Of a DNA stretch of 64,000 nucleotides, positions 17,968 through 25,662 are shown in pieces; position 1 is the first letter of the stretch, and every line of letters starts with the position of its first letter. The DNA is from Endozoicomonas sp. Mp262 (lineage in GTDB: Bacteria; Pseudomonadota; Gammaproteobacteria; Pseudomonadales; Endozoicomonadaceae): positions 2,676,501 to 2,740,500 of the forward strand of contig NZ_CP092489.1 in assembly GCF_025643335.1 (NCBI RefSeq), written 5' to 3'. The notes below the pieces were generated by a model. It made no database searches, was not told where the DNA came from, and saw only the letters and a program-made list of their open reading frames with translations. A program made the translations under genes and the position numbers.

Positions 17968-19404
17968 ATGAGAAATAAATTAATTCAAATACTATTTTTT
18001 TTGCTGGGCGGTATTTTGTTTAATACAGGCTACGGTAATAATGATTCATTATCAAAATTTTTTAAAAATCTCGGGCTTGAGGTAAGAGAGTCTACCTCTG
18101 ATGTTAATCATCATGCTAACGGTGTATACTCATCTATTGCATATGTTCTGAATAATCGGTTACCTGGCACTGTAGCTGAGCTATATGCTAATCACGGTCA
18201 TTCAAGTTCACGTCGACAAAATTTTACTGTGAGGGGGCGTACAGATCTATCGACAAGGGTGCGAGGAGAAGTGGTGACTGCATTAAACGAAATTATAAGT
18301 CAAGGGTATTGGAATGAATTTGATGGAAATTTGAATAGAATTGAGCAGGAATTTAATGAATACATCCAGATTAGAGAAAGGGATATTAATAATTACAGAG
18401 AAAGTATTCTAACTGATCAGGCTGGGGGTAATCATTTTTTCGCAGTGGTCTTGTTGATTGCATATAGATATAGATTGCCTGTTTTTTTATATGATATTAA
18501 TCAAGATTCTGAATTAAGGATTTTATATATCAATCCCCAGTTTGATAATAATATTTTTATGGGATGGCATATTGAAGCCAGGCAGATGTCTGCATATCAG
18601 GTGGATTTAAATAGAGATTTACATGATTTTATTGAACAATATAGGGGTAATTTGAATCCTATCCACTTGTTCAGAACCCCTGGTCATGTGCAGCCACTCA
18701 TTTCAACAGGACTCCGTGACCAATTTTCAGCTAATTCCAGGGTTGATAGTGGTGAATTTTCAGACGATGAGTTTGAAGGTGCGCGCATAAGTAGTAGAAA
18801 CCATCTGGAAAGCCGTCTTAATCGTGAAATTGGAGATTCTCTCCAGCTCCGGGCAGCTGTAGCCGGTGGAAGCGGTCATCCCACCGGAGGGGCAGATTAT
18901 TTAGGTAATCTGGATGAGTTTTCAGATAATGAAGATATTCCCAGGACGCCCTTTGGAAACGATCCGCATGAAAAAGCCAGAAGGAATATTGGTCGTCAGC
19001 TAAAACAATATAGAGCAGAGGAGAGTAAAAGATATCCTGACTCATTTAAAAGTCAGAATGTTCAGGGGACACTTAAATATTATGCCAAAGTATTAGCGGC
19101 TTTGGGAATAGGTAGTGGCGGAGCAGCCCTTTATTATAAAAACCAGGAGTCTATTAATAATCTAGTATGGAATCAGGCTTGTGGTGAAGGTGTAAGCTTT
19201 GAAAGGTGCAATCAGCAATGGCTTCAAAATGCAAACTGGCTTGCCCGGAAAGTGGGAGAAGCAGGAGAAATAGCCGTAAATGCAGTGGCGGCTGTTCCTG
19301 CCACAGTATGTGGTAATATGGGAATTGTGGAATGCATAAAGTATTATGCTCCCCAGCCAAAACCAATGCCTACAGAAGAAGAAATGAAGCGGGGGTATCG
19401 ATAG
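17968..19404 (+). CDS. Secreted protein with OTU-like fold, catalytic Cys apparently absent
   Basis: Starting at the ATG with AAAGAAG upstream, the 478-residue protein has a clear signal peptide (residues 1-23, LIQILFFLLGGILFNTGYG). Residues 45-220 resemble an OTU deubiquitinase in order of motifs: an N-terminal helix (HHANGVYSSIAYVLNNRL), a central GGNHFFAVVLLIAYRYRLPVFLYD, and a C-terminal ending PIHLFRTPGHVQPL carrying a His. The usual D-G-N-C is replaced here, so catalysis is doubtful. A hydrophobic stretch lies near residue 375 (VLAALGIGSGGAALYY). It is AT-rich and lies in the tRNA-Sec-bounded segment. The fold assignment is tentative. Confidence 0.6.
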   Translation: MRNKLIQILFFLLGGILFNTGYGNNDSLSKFFKNLGLEVRESTSDVNHHANGVYSSIAYVLNNRLPGTVAELYANHGHSSSRRQNFTVRGRTDLSTRVRGEVVTALNEIISQGYWNEFDGNLNRIEQEFNEYIQIRERDINNYRESILTDQAGGNHFFAVVLLIAYRYRLPVFLYDINQDSELRILYINPQFDNNIFMGWHIEARQMSAYQVDLNRDLHDFIEQYRGNLNPIHLFRTPGHVQPLISTGLRDQFSANSRVDSGEFSDDEFEGARISSRNHLESRLNREIGDSLQLRAAVAGGSGHPTGGADYLGNLDEFSDNEDIPRTPFGNDPHEKARRNIGRQLKQYRAEESKRYPDSFKSQNVQGTLKYYAKVLAALGIGSGGAALYYKNQESINNLVWNQACGEGVSFERCNQQWLQNANWLARKVGEAGEIAVNAVAAVPATVCGNMGIVECIKYYAPQPKPMPTEEEMKRGYR

Positions 19405-19405
19405 A

Positions 19406-20746
19406 CTACAGTAAGTTTAACTGGAATAAAGCTATTCCCCTGTTATCATTTTTTTTGGGCATAATAAAGTCCTGAGCTGTTTTTGAATAATGGGGTGCTA
19501 AGCCATATATTGTCCCTTCAGCTGCTCGCCAGGCTTCTAAAGAGGTTTTTAAGTTTGGGATTCGGACATGGATAGAATAAGGACGTATCGGATTAAAGTA
19601 AGTGTTTACGACATAGGGCAGTTCATGTTCAAGAATGGCATTTTGTCTAAATACATTGCTCTGCAGGTCAGAAAGGTAGGAGAGCTTATGGAATATCTCA
19701 TTTACTGCAAGTCGGCCCTGTTCTTTGAGCCGAGTAAGAATACGGGCGTATTCAAGAGAGGTAAATTGATCGCCAATACCATCGGTATGTAGCATTATAA
19801 AACTCCCCTCTTTAATGGGGTAGTTTAGATAATATCGGAATTTGCATTCTGGATTTCCGATACAGTCCCAGACAATGTCCCGGCGTAAAGTGTGTGTGGT
19901 ATGTGATTTTACGGGTATTTTGCAGAACTGATCTATAGCCTGGTTAAAAAGGGTTGATTGCTTTTTCGATTGTTGTAACTTACCCATTGCCCAGAGATAA
20001 GTTCCGATATTTATTTTAGGTTGACTAAAAGGACTATCCGGTTGATCAGTGCCAAGCAATAACTGGTTAAGTTTTTCTGCTTTTTTGATGTCAGTGATAC
20101 TATGTTTCAGTACAGACTGTTCTACCATGCTCATCTGTTCCGGAGGGCATGCGGTGTCAAAGGTAATTCGATCTCCCCATAGGTCAAAGGGATCATAGAT
20201 CAAGGCCTGGGTATCACCAGCCTGAATAATGCTGACAAACACTTCATTTTTTTGCAGCGCCCGATTGCTGGCCCAGTCCCAGACTTTTCTGTTATAGCAG
20301 GGGGATACTTTTTTTAGTTGTTTATGAACCAGCACTAAGCTTAAACAGGCTCCAGAGTCCGTAGAGGATATTTTATCATGAACCTGTTCTAGAGTTGTAA
20401 CTAAACAATCATTGTCTTTCTGTAGACGATCAGCTAACAGTTTTGCAGGTATAAAGCCTTCATTCCCAACACCATCAATAACTGCAATCAATATTTCACC
20501 TGTATTACCCCGTTCTCCCATTAAAACAAAATCAGCATTAATTTCTTTCTGGAAGCCTCTGTCAGAAGCAATAAGGCCTGTTCCTAACTGAGTGGATAGT
20601 GATTTTGCAGATGTTCTCAATCCCAGTTCCTGGGAATTGGAAATGACGATTATTGCGGGTGAGTCAGGTGAGAGTAAATAGGTGACCGGGAAAATCCAAC
20701 AAAGTATTTTGAGGATTTTCCGCTTTTTCATTTTTGAAAAAAACAT
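19406..20746 (-). CDS. Exported or membrane-anchored PP2C-like phosphatase
   Basis: From the Met at 20746 the protein has 446 residues, with a basic then hydrophobic N-terminus (KKRKILKILCWIFPVTYLL) that acts as signal or anchor. PP2C/PPM motifs occur in order: IAVIDGVGNEG (compare VFDGHGG), ACLSLVLV, IQAGDTQALIYD (compare NVGDSRAVL), SFIMLHTDGIGDQFTS (compare LASDGLWD) and KKNDNRGIALFQL (compare DNITVIVV). Most metal-binding Asp positions are thus present. The protein probably removes phosphate from Ser/Thr residues, though an inactive role is possible. It converges with the OTU-like gene with one base between the stops. An upstream ATG at 20770 is less likely. Confidence 0.7.
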   Translation of the reverse strand: MFFSKMKKRKILKILCWIFPVTYLLSPDSPAIIVISNSQELGLRTSAKSLSTQLGTGLIASDRGFQKEINADFVLMGERGNTGEILIAVIDGVGNEGFIPAKLLADRLQKDNDCLVTTLEQVHDKISSTDSGACLSLVLVHKQLKKVSPCYNRKVWDWASNRALQKNEVFVSIIQAGDTQALIYDPFDLWGDRITFDTACPPEQMSMVEQSVLKHSITDIKKAEKLNQLLLGTDQPDSPFSQPKINIGTYLWAMGKLQQSKKQSTLFNQAIDQFCKIPVKSHTTHTLRRDIVWDCIGNPECKFRYYLNYPIKEGSFIMLHTDGIGDQFTSLEYARILTRLKEQGRLAVNEIFHKLSYLSDLQSNVFRQNAILEHELPYVVNTYFNPIRPYSIHVRIPNLKTSLEAWRAAEGTIYGLAPHYSKTAQDFIMPKKNDNRGIALFQLNLL

Positions 20747-20770
20747 CGTAATTCTCAGGCAGCTTCTCAA

Positions 20771-21239
20771 AGGGTGTAAAAAGCATGCATATGGTCAGAT
20801 TAAAATCGATATCAGAAGCGGGTGGAAGTACCATGCCTATGGCTTTAGGTATGCTAGTGCCTTTAACGCTTGGTTGCACCAGAACCATCTTCTGAAATAG
20901 TAGCATTTTTCTATAAATACATTTGGTTTTTGTATATGCCTGACCTATACAGGTGTAGTCAAAGGTAGGCATATTTCAAGCATATACCCTTTGACATGGC
21001 TTGAATTTAGAAAAGAAGCCGCTCGGGTTATGGTTTTCTCCTTAGTTTGAAATTGCTTCAACTGAGTGAAAAGAAGAAACATTAACTTATTAGTCACTAA
21101 ACTATCAGTTTCCTCTAAACTAGATCCCTATTTTTTTAATAATTGCATTGAAAAAAGTCCATTCCAAGCTATCTTAATTATGCTATAGCTTTATCGGTGA
21201 AAAACATTTCCAATTAATATGATCTAGAGGAATAAAAAT
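20771..21239. other. Intergenic region with a RAYT 5'-end scar
   Basis: This AT-rich stretch contains no convincing gene. Around 21024-21060 the sequence CCGCTCGGGTTATGGTTTTCTCC followed by TTAGTTTGAAATT matches the start region of the RAYT pseudogene near 23800-23835 (GCCCGAGTCATGGTTTTCTCC, TCAGTTTGAAATC). At 21024 the start codon has become ATA. This looks like the 5' scar of a second copy. The remainder probably includes the promoter of the gene starting at 21240. Confidence 0.5.
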
Positions 21240-21560
21240 ATGTTTAAAAAAATAGTTTTACTTCTCATCGTAGTATATTCAACTTTATTTTTTTCAGCTT
21301 TCAGCTTTTCTGGTGTGGAGTCAGTTAATGTGCAGCATGAATCTGGAGTTCAAGTAATAGATATTAGGAGATCAGATGATGTAATATCAAAAGAAAATAT
21401 TGATATGGACTTTGAAAAATTAACAAAAGTTGATACCAGCTCCGAAAACTCTTTAGATGAAGCATTAAATATTATGCGCCGTGATCCATTTGCAGCAATA
21501 AAGTTTATTCAGGAAAATGAGGAGCTTGCGAATAAGTAGGTCATAGTTTGGTTTCAAATA
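21240..21560 (+). pseudogene. Secreted hypothetical protein, N-terminal part, split by IS630
   Basis: The frame starts with ATG after AGAGGAATAAAAAT and encodes a signal peptide (residues 1-24, FKKIVLLLIVVYSTLFFSAF) followed by an acidic, polar region. A TAG stop occurs at 21537, seven codons before the IS630 element. If the element and one TA are removed, the frame continues without shift into 22725-23105. The whole gene would then encode about 230 residues, with the TAG probably a later mutation. The family is unknown. Confidence 0.65.
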
Positions 21561-22722
21561 AACTGGATGTTCGGCCAGTACGAGAAATCTACTTCTTGAT
21601 CTAACGATCAGATAGCTATTGAATGATACATTTACTCTATTATAAAGAGAGTACTGGTCTTTAAATCCCTCTCCCTATGAAGTACGTCACTACAATCACT
21701 GATGAAGCTGTTTTATTAACTTTGAAATTCGCCAAACACTACGGACCTCTGAGATGTATAAGGGAAAGAGCCCATAGCCTTTTATTGAGCAATCGTGGCT
21801 TTACCCTTGAGCAAATTGCCGAAATACTTGAAATTAGATATCAAACTGCTTCTCAGTGGATTGATGATTGGGAAGAATATGGTATTCGTGCCTTGTACAA
21901 GGGGCATGGTGGCGGTAGGCCGTGCATATATGACGAATCCGAAGTGCAACGCATAAAAGAATTAGTGGCTGAAGAGCCTCGTCGCTTATCGTATGTCAAA
22001 TCCAAGATCGAGGATGAAACCGGTAAATCTTCATCAAAAATTACTCTGGCAAACATTGTAAAAAAGCAGGGCTGGTTTACAAAAGACTCCGTAAATCATG
22101 CAAACATAAACGGGACGAAGAGCAATTCCATGACTGTAAAACTGCTCTGAAAGATGCCCAGGAAGCCGAGAGCAAAGGGTTAATCAATTTATTTTATTTT
22201 GATGAGTCCGGCTTTACCCAGGAACCTTGTGTGCCATACGGTTGGCAGGAAAAAGGAAAGCAGCTCAGAATACCATCAGTCAAAAGTAAACGCATCAACG
22301 TACTGGGGTTTATGAACCGAAGCTGTGAGCTATTTCATTATCCTGTTGTGGGTTCAGTGAATAGCGATACGGTGATTGCGGCCTTTGATGACTTTGCAGA
22401 GAAAATGGCAGATGAAAAATACAGCTCAAATGATCGTTACACGGTAGTTATGGTGGATAATGCCAGCATTCACACCAGCAAAAAGTTTTGTGCCAGAATT
22501 GATGACTGGATGATTGAAAAGAAATTGCTGGTCTGCTTTCTGCCAACATATTCACCTGAGCTCAACCTGATTGAAATCCTGTGGAGGAAAATAAAGTATG
22601 AATGGCTCAACCTCTTGTCAATCAAGAGCTTTGCGGAATTTGAAAAAGAAGTTGAACGGGTGCTTTTTTCATTTGGAGAGGAGTATATGATCTCATTTTC
22701 TAATACTGTCCGACTGGATGGT
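21561..22722 (+). mobile_element. IS630-family insertion sequence
   Basis: The 1162-bp element is bounded by TA dinucleotides at 21559-21560 and 22723-22724, the target duplication expected for this family. Terminal sequences are related inverted repeats: left AACTGGATGTTCGGCCAGTA, right (reverse complement) ACCATCCAGTCGGACAGTAT. Precise removal restores an in-frame join of the flanking gene, which confirms the boundaries. The transposase inside has a frameshift. Confidence 0.85.
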
Positions 22723-22725
22723 TAA
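21677..22725 (+). pseudogene. IS630-family transposase with frameshift
   Basis: The N-terminal part holds the helix-turn-helix region (GFTLEQIAEILEIRYQTASQW, then GGGRPCIYDESEVQRI). The second part carries the DDE core: LFYFDESGFTQEPCVPYGW, VVMVDNASIHTS and FLPTYSPELNLIEILWRKIK. The frames change at about 22080, in GGTTTACAAAAGACT: a -1 shift there yields the normal continuation KRLRKSCKHKRDEEQ. The first frame otherwise ends at 22150. Some IS elements use programmed frameshifting, but the A tract here is short, so a disabling mutation is more likely. The stop codon TAA overlaps the target duplication. Confidence 0.8.
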
Positions 22726-23105
22726 ATTATTCGAAAGCAATCTATACACTACTTAGGGTATTACAGCATTCTGTACCAAAGAGTGTAAAATTACCAAATT
22801 TTGGTTTTAGCTCAAGGTTGATTAGTGCGATAAAGGAAGATGGAAAATTAAATGCAATGGAGATTTACCTAAGAAATATTACTGTTTTATTAAGAATAAA
22901 TAAAGATGAAGGAAGTATTTGTGATGGGGTGAGAGAGGTGATCCTTGTAGATCCAGCACTGTCAAGAAATACTATTGAAGAAATGAAAGGAATGGAAGAT
23001 TTGACAGAGGTTCTATCTAATTTCAACCCAAAAACAGTAACTGGTTTTGAGTATCAGCCTTTTCTTACATCTGGCGGAAGAGCTCCCGACTGTTCAGTAA
23101 TGTAG
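22725..23105 (+). pseudogene. Secreted hypothetical protein, C-terminal part, split by IS630
   Basis: The frame is open from the IS630 boundary (NYSKAIYTLLRVLQHSVP) to the stop at 23103 and is in register with the fragment at 21240-21560. It contains LRNITVLLRINKDEGSI and a polar C-terminus. No credible start codon with ribosome binding site exists; the first possible one is a TTG at 22818. No known family is recognised. Confidence 0.6.
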
Positions 23106-23137
23106 TTCAATAATAAAAAACATCAATTAGACATCTA

Positions 23138-23330
23138 GTGCATCGAGATAAATCGGTAAGAAATTGAAGGTGCAAACCCTTCATCCGGTAAGGTTTAGCG
23201 AACCGCCGGAACCCTGGGTTATGGGCGATTGCCATAATGGCAATGGTTAGTTGTTGACAGGGGAAGGTACAGGCTTAGTATTGAGCTTCGAAATCAATAC
23301 TGAGAACGCCGACCCTGTTGGGTGAAAGTG
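23138..23330 (+). other. Group II intron-like 5' fragment
   Basis: The segment begins GTGCATCGAGATAAATCGG, in the GTGYG style of group II intron 5' ends. It continues with modules familiar from the region before intron-encoded reverse transcriptases: GAAGGTGCAAACCCTTC, AGCGAACCGCCGGAACC, GCGATTGCCATAATGGCAAT, GGTTAGTTGTTGACAGGGG and CCGACCCTGTTGGGTG. It stops where the RAYT-associated direct repeat begins (23334), with no reverse transcriptase or domain V, so it is a truncated relic. The identification is from memory of intron sequence style. Confidence 0.4.
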
Positions 23331-23333
23331 AAA

Positions 23334-23355
23334 AATTGGTGGGTGTCCGATAAAT
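23334..23355. repeat. Direct repeat flanking the RAYT pseudogene, left
   Basis: AATTGGTGGGTGTCC then GATAAAT recurs at 23873-23894 with one mismatch (T for G). The two lie directly on either side of the RAYT remnant. They may be short element ends, or a duplicated scrap that deleted the end of the transposase gene. Confidence 0.6.
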
Positions 23356-23807
23356 AATCCCGAGCTAGATGTTCATTCAGGCAACGCATAAACCAGCCAA
23401 TATCCAGCAGGCGGCTGCGATAATCATCAGCAAACTGCTCCACCCGCTGATATTCTGCCTTGCTCAGCTTGTCCCCTGCCAGGTAACGTTGAACCAGCAC
23501 AGGCCCTGCAAACAAATGCGTCCAGCGTTCAAGCACCACCTCACGGATTGTCAACGCTTTACCCGCCGCCTCATTCACAAACAGCACCACATGGTAGTGA
23601 TTGAACATCACCGCATAGGCGCACTTCAATAGTAAAGACACCTGTCAGCACCTTGAGTCGATCCACCACCCAGGCTTTACGGTGCTCAAAGCTTTTCCCT
23701 GTCAGGTGATCTTCCCCACATAGAAATGCCCGCCGGACACACCATGCCATACAGTGGTAGTACGGCATACTACCCAAATCCACCAATTGCCTGCGCGCCC
23801 GAGTCAT
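23356..23807 (-). pseudogene. REP-associated tyrosine transposase (RAYT, Y1 family), degraded
   Basis: The N-terminal part reads RARRQLVDLGSMPYYHCMAW then CVRRAFLCGEDHLTGKSFEHR, the characteristic RAYT opening. A frame change near 23635 leads to CAYAVMFNHYHVVLFVNEA, containing the HxH-type metal motif (NHYHV). The second part ends with GWFMRCLNEHLARDY and then loses similarity at the left direct repeat, so the catalytic-Tyr region is gone. Frameshift and truncation make it inactive. It probably belonged to the same family as the scar at 21024. Confidence 0.8.
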
Positions 23808-23872
23808 GGTTTTCTCCTCAGTTTGAAATCACACGCACTGAATAGAAAGTAGACTCTTTGGTTGGTTAGTCA

Positions 23873-23949
23873 AATTGGTGGGTGTCCTATAAATTCTATA
23901 AATTGCTATAAATCATTGTCCTATAAATCGCTCTATAAATCGTATAAAT
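23873..23949. repeat. Right flanking repeat followed by TATAAAT clusters
   Basis: The right copy of the RAYT flanking repeat (23873-23894) is followed by about six further CTATAAAT or GTATAAAT motifs spaced 8-15 bp apart up to 23949. Two short related runs come next, GCTCATTCCATATTGGA and GCTCATTTCATATTGGA, near 23951 and 23988. The function is unknown; simple sequence expansion near mobile debris is likely. Confidence 0.5.
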
Positions 23950-24078
23950 CGGGCTCATTCCATATTGGAAACCGTGTTCTCCTTTAGGCTCATTTCATAT
24001 TGGAGAAGACTCGCCTTATGGCAAGTGTATTAAGTCAGCTATCCTGAACGATAGAGAAGGTATCAGGGGTATCTTGGT

Positions 24079-25221
24079 ATGCTGCTATCACGCTGTTGGC
24101 TTTACTTTATTTATTTTTATTTTTTGGTGTACAGTGATGCGGTTTTTTCGGTGACTTATATTTTGCCTCATTCTGATGAGGTTCGCTGTGTGGCAATCGG
24201 TAGCGTGGGAACACTGATAGTTTCGGGTTCTCAGGATGGTTGGGTCAGGGTTTGGGGGTTGGGGAAGGATGAGCCTATTTTTTCCTTTGAGCATGGTAGT
24301 CCGGTTGATACTGTTGCTTTTGATTTTGATGGAATTCATGTATTTTCACATAGTTTGCAGTTTGTAAAAGTTTGGCGAATGGGAAAGGCAAAGGCCGTCT
24401 ACGAAAGGGAGAGACCTAAAAACACAGACTGCGTTTTTTCATCTGCTGCTTTTAGCCGTGGAGGAGAAAGAATAGCTATTGGATATTCGAGCGGACTCCT
24501 TGAAGTATGTGAATGGCAAAGAGAAAAGCCTCCTTTATTGTTTAAGCATGGGGAGGAGGTGATTAGAAATCTTGCTTTCTGTCCTAACAGCACTGAGCTA
24601 ATTTCCTGTGCGGGTAAAACTGTTAAAGTTTGGCCGTTGCGTAATATACCACCAGACTTTATTGGTTTTGAGGTCGGTTTCAAAGTCAGTGATAATGAAG
24701 ACTTAGTTGAACTTAAGTTCTTGCAGCCTAGTCGAACATTTGAGCATGGAGGAGATGTTTGCTCTGTTAGCATAAGTGGAAATGGCAGGAGGCTTCTGGT
24801 TACTAGTGTGGATGAAAATTTTAATGAAGGTCTATATCCTAATGTTGGGATATTCACACTATGGAAGCTTGAGGCTGAAGATTATATGAAAAAGGTGTTG
24901 AAGTTTTCCACACCCTCCTTGGTTTTGTCTGCATCCCTTAACTATGACGGGAGTATTGCAGCTTTTACTAATGAGGTAGATAAAGGGTTTTCGTTGTGTA
25001 AAACAAGAAAAAAGGGAAAGTTAAAGGGGTGCTGGTGCCGGAATGTACTGGCATTAAGGCCTAATAAGGTTTGCTTTAGTCCTGATAATAAGCGTGTAGC
25101 GGTTTGTGGAAATCAGCTATTAGAAAAACAAAATGCTGGCTCTGTTATTGTGTATTATCTGAAATATTTAGAGAATCATGATGAGTGTGAGAAAAACAGG
25201 CCGGATCTTAGTTGTAACTGA
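24079..25221 (+). CDS. Secreted WD40-repeat protein
   Basis: The 380-residue protein has a hydrophobic N-terminus (residues 1-24, WLYFIYFYFLVYSDAVFS), probably a signal peptide. Several WD40 blades follow: PHSDEVRCVAIG to VRVWGL, HGSPVDTVAF to VKVWRM, HGEEVIRNLAF to VKVWPL, and HGGDVCSVSIS to FTLWKL, with further weaker blades. WD40 propellers act as protein-binding platforms and are much commoner in eukaryotes. It lies in the tRNA-Sec-bounded segment with OTU-like and PP2C-like secreted proteins, suggesting host interaction. No secretion partner is visible. Confidence 0.8.
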   Translation: MLLSRCWLYFIYFYFLVYSDAVFSVTYILPHSDEVRCVAIGSVGTLIVSGSQDGWVRVWGLGKDEPIFSFEHGSPVDTVAFDFDGIHVFSHSLQFVKVWRMGKAKAVYERERPKNTDCVFSSAAFSRGGERIAIGYSSGLLEVCEWQREKPPLLFKHGEEVIRNLAFCPNSTELISCAGKTVKVWPLRNIPPDFIGFEVGFKVSDNEDLVELKFLQPSRTFEHGGDVCSVSISGNGRRLLVTSVDENFNEGLYPNVGIFTLWKLEAEDYMKKVLKFSTPSLVLSASLNYDGSIAAFTNEVDKGFSLCKTRKKGKLKGCWCRNVLALRPNKVCFSPDNKRVAVCGNQLLEKQNAGSVIVYYLKYLENHDECEKNRPDLSCN

Positions 25222-25521
25222 GCTTGTTATTTGAAAGTTGTTGCTTACCTGGTTTTTCATGACTACTTAAAGCCCTTCTCGATGATCTTTTCAGGCAGCA
25301 TATCTTTTTTCTGTTGTCCTCTGATATGCTTGATGAAAGTGGATTCCATAGTAACGAAAACGCCGGCTTTGGCTGAGCACGCGATAAAACATCAACAGCC
25401 CCTAAGCTATAAGTACATTTATTTTTTGATCCATCTCAATATTTGAGTATTTATCAGCCAGATTGCGGTAAACCGTTATAGGCATACATGGGTGCGATAG
25501 TGATAATCCATCTCGTTCTTC
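25222..25521. other. Intergenic region before tRNA-Sec copy 2, with MITE end
   Basis: At 25361-25405 the sequence GGCTTTGGCTGAGCAC and ACATCAACAGCCCCTAA matches the right terminus of the element at 10736-11021 with a few changes. The rest of that element is absent, so it is a solo end or heavily decayed copy. The last part presumably holds the tRNA promoter. No gene is supported here. Confidence 0.6.
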
Positions 25522-25613
25522 GGAAGCAGATGGGGTCTGGTGGCTCCCTCGGTCTTCAAAACCGATGTAAGCTGAGAAAGCTTTGGCAGGTTCGATTCCT
25601 GCCTCTTCCGCCA
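25522..25613 (+). tRNA. selC: tRNA-Sec(TCA), copy 2
   Basis: All 92 bases match copy 1 at 16948-17039, including the encoded CCA; the anticodon TCA is at 25556-25558. It lies 49 bp upstream of selA, an arrangement that groups the whole selenocysteine machinery. This copy is likely the ancestral one because of that context. The two copies are 8574 bp apart in direct orientation. Confidence 0.94.
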
Positions 25614-25662
25614 ATTTCTTTTTTCATTTCATTCCTTACGCCTGTTCGCGGGGTTAACTGCC

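Noticed and set aside
20664-20972. Small minus-strand frame upstream of the exported PP2C-like gene
   Set aside because: It overlaps the start of the PP2C-like gene in another frame, has no ribosome binding site and no recognisable family.
23888-23949. CRISPR-like array from the repeated TATAAAT units
   Set aside because: Units are too short and irregular, and there are no cas genes.
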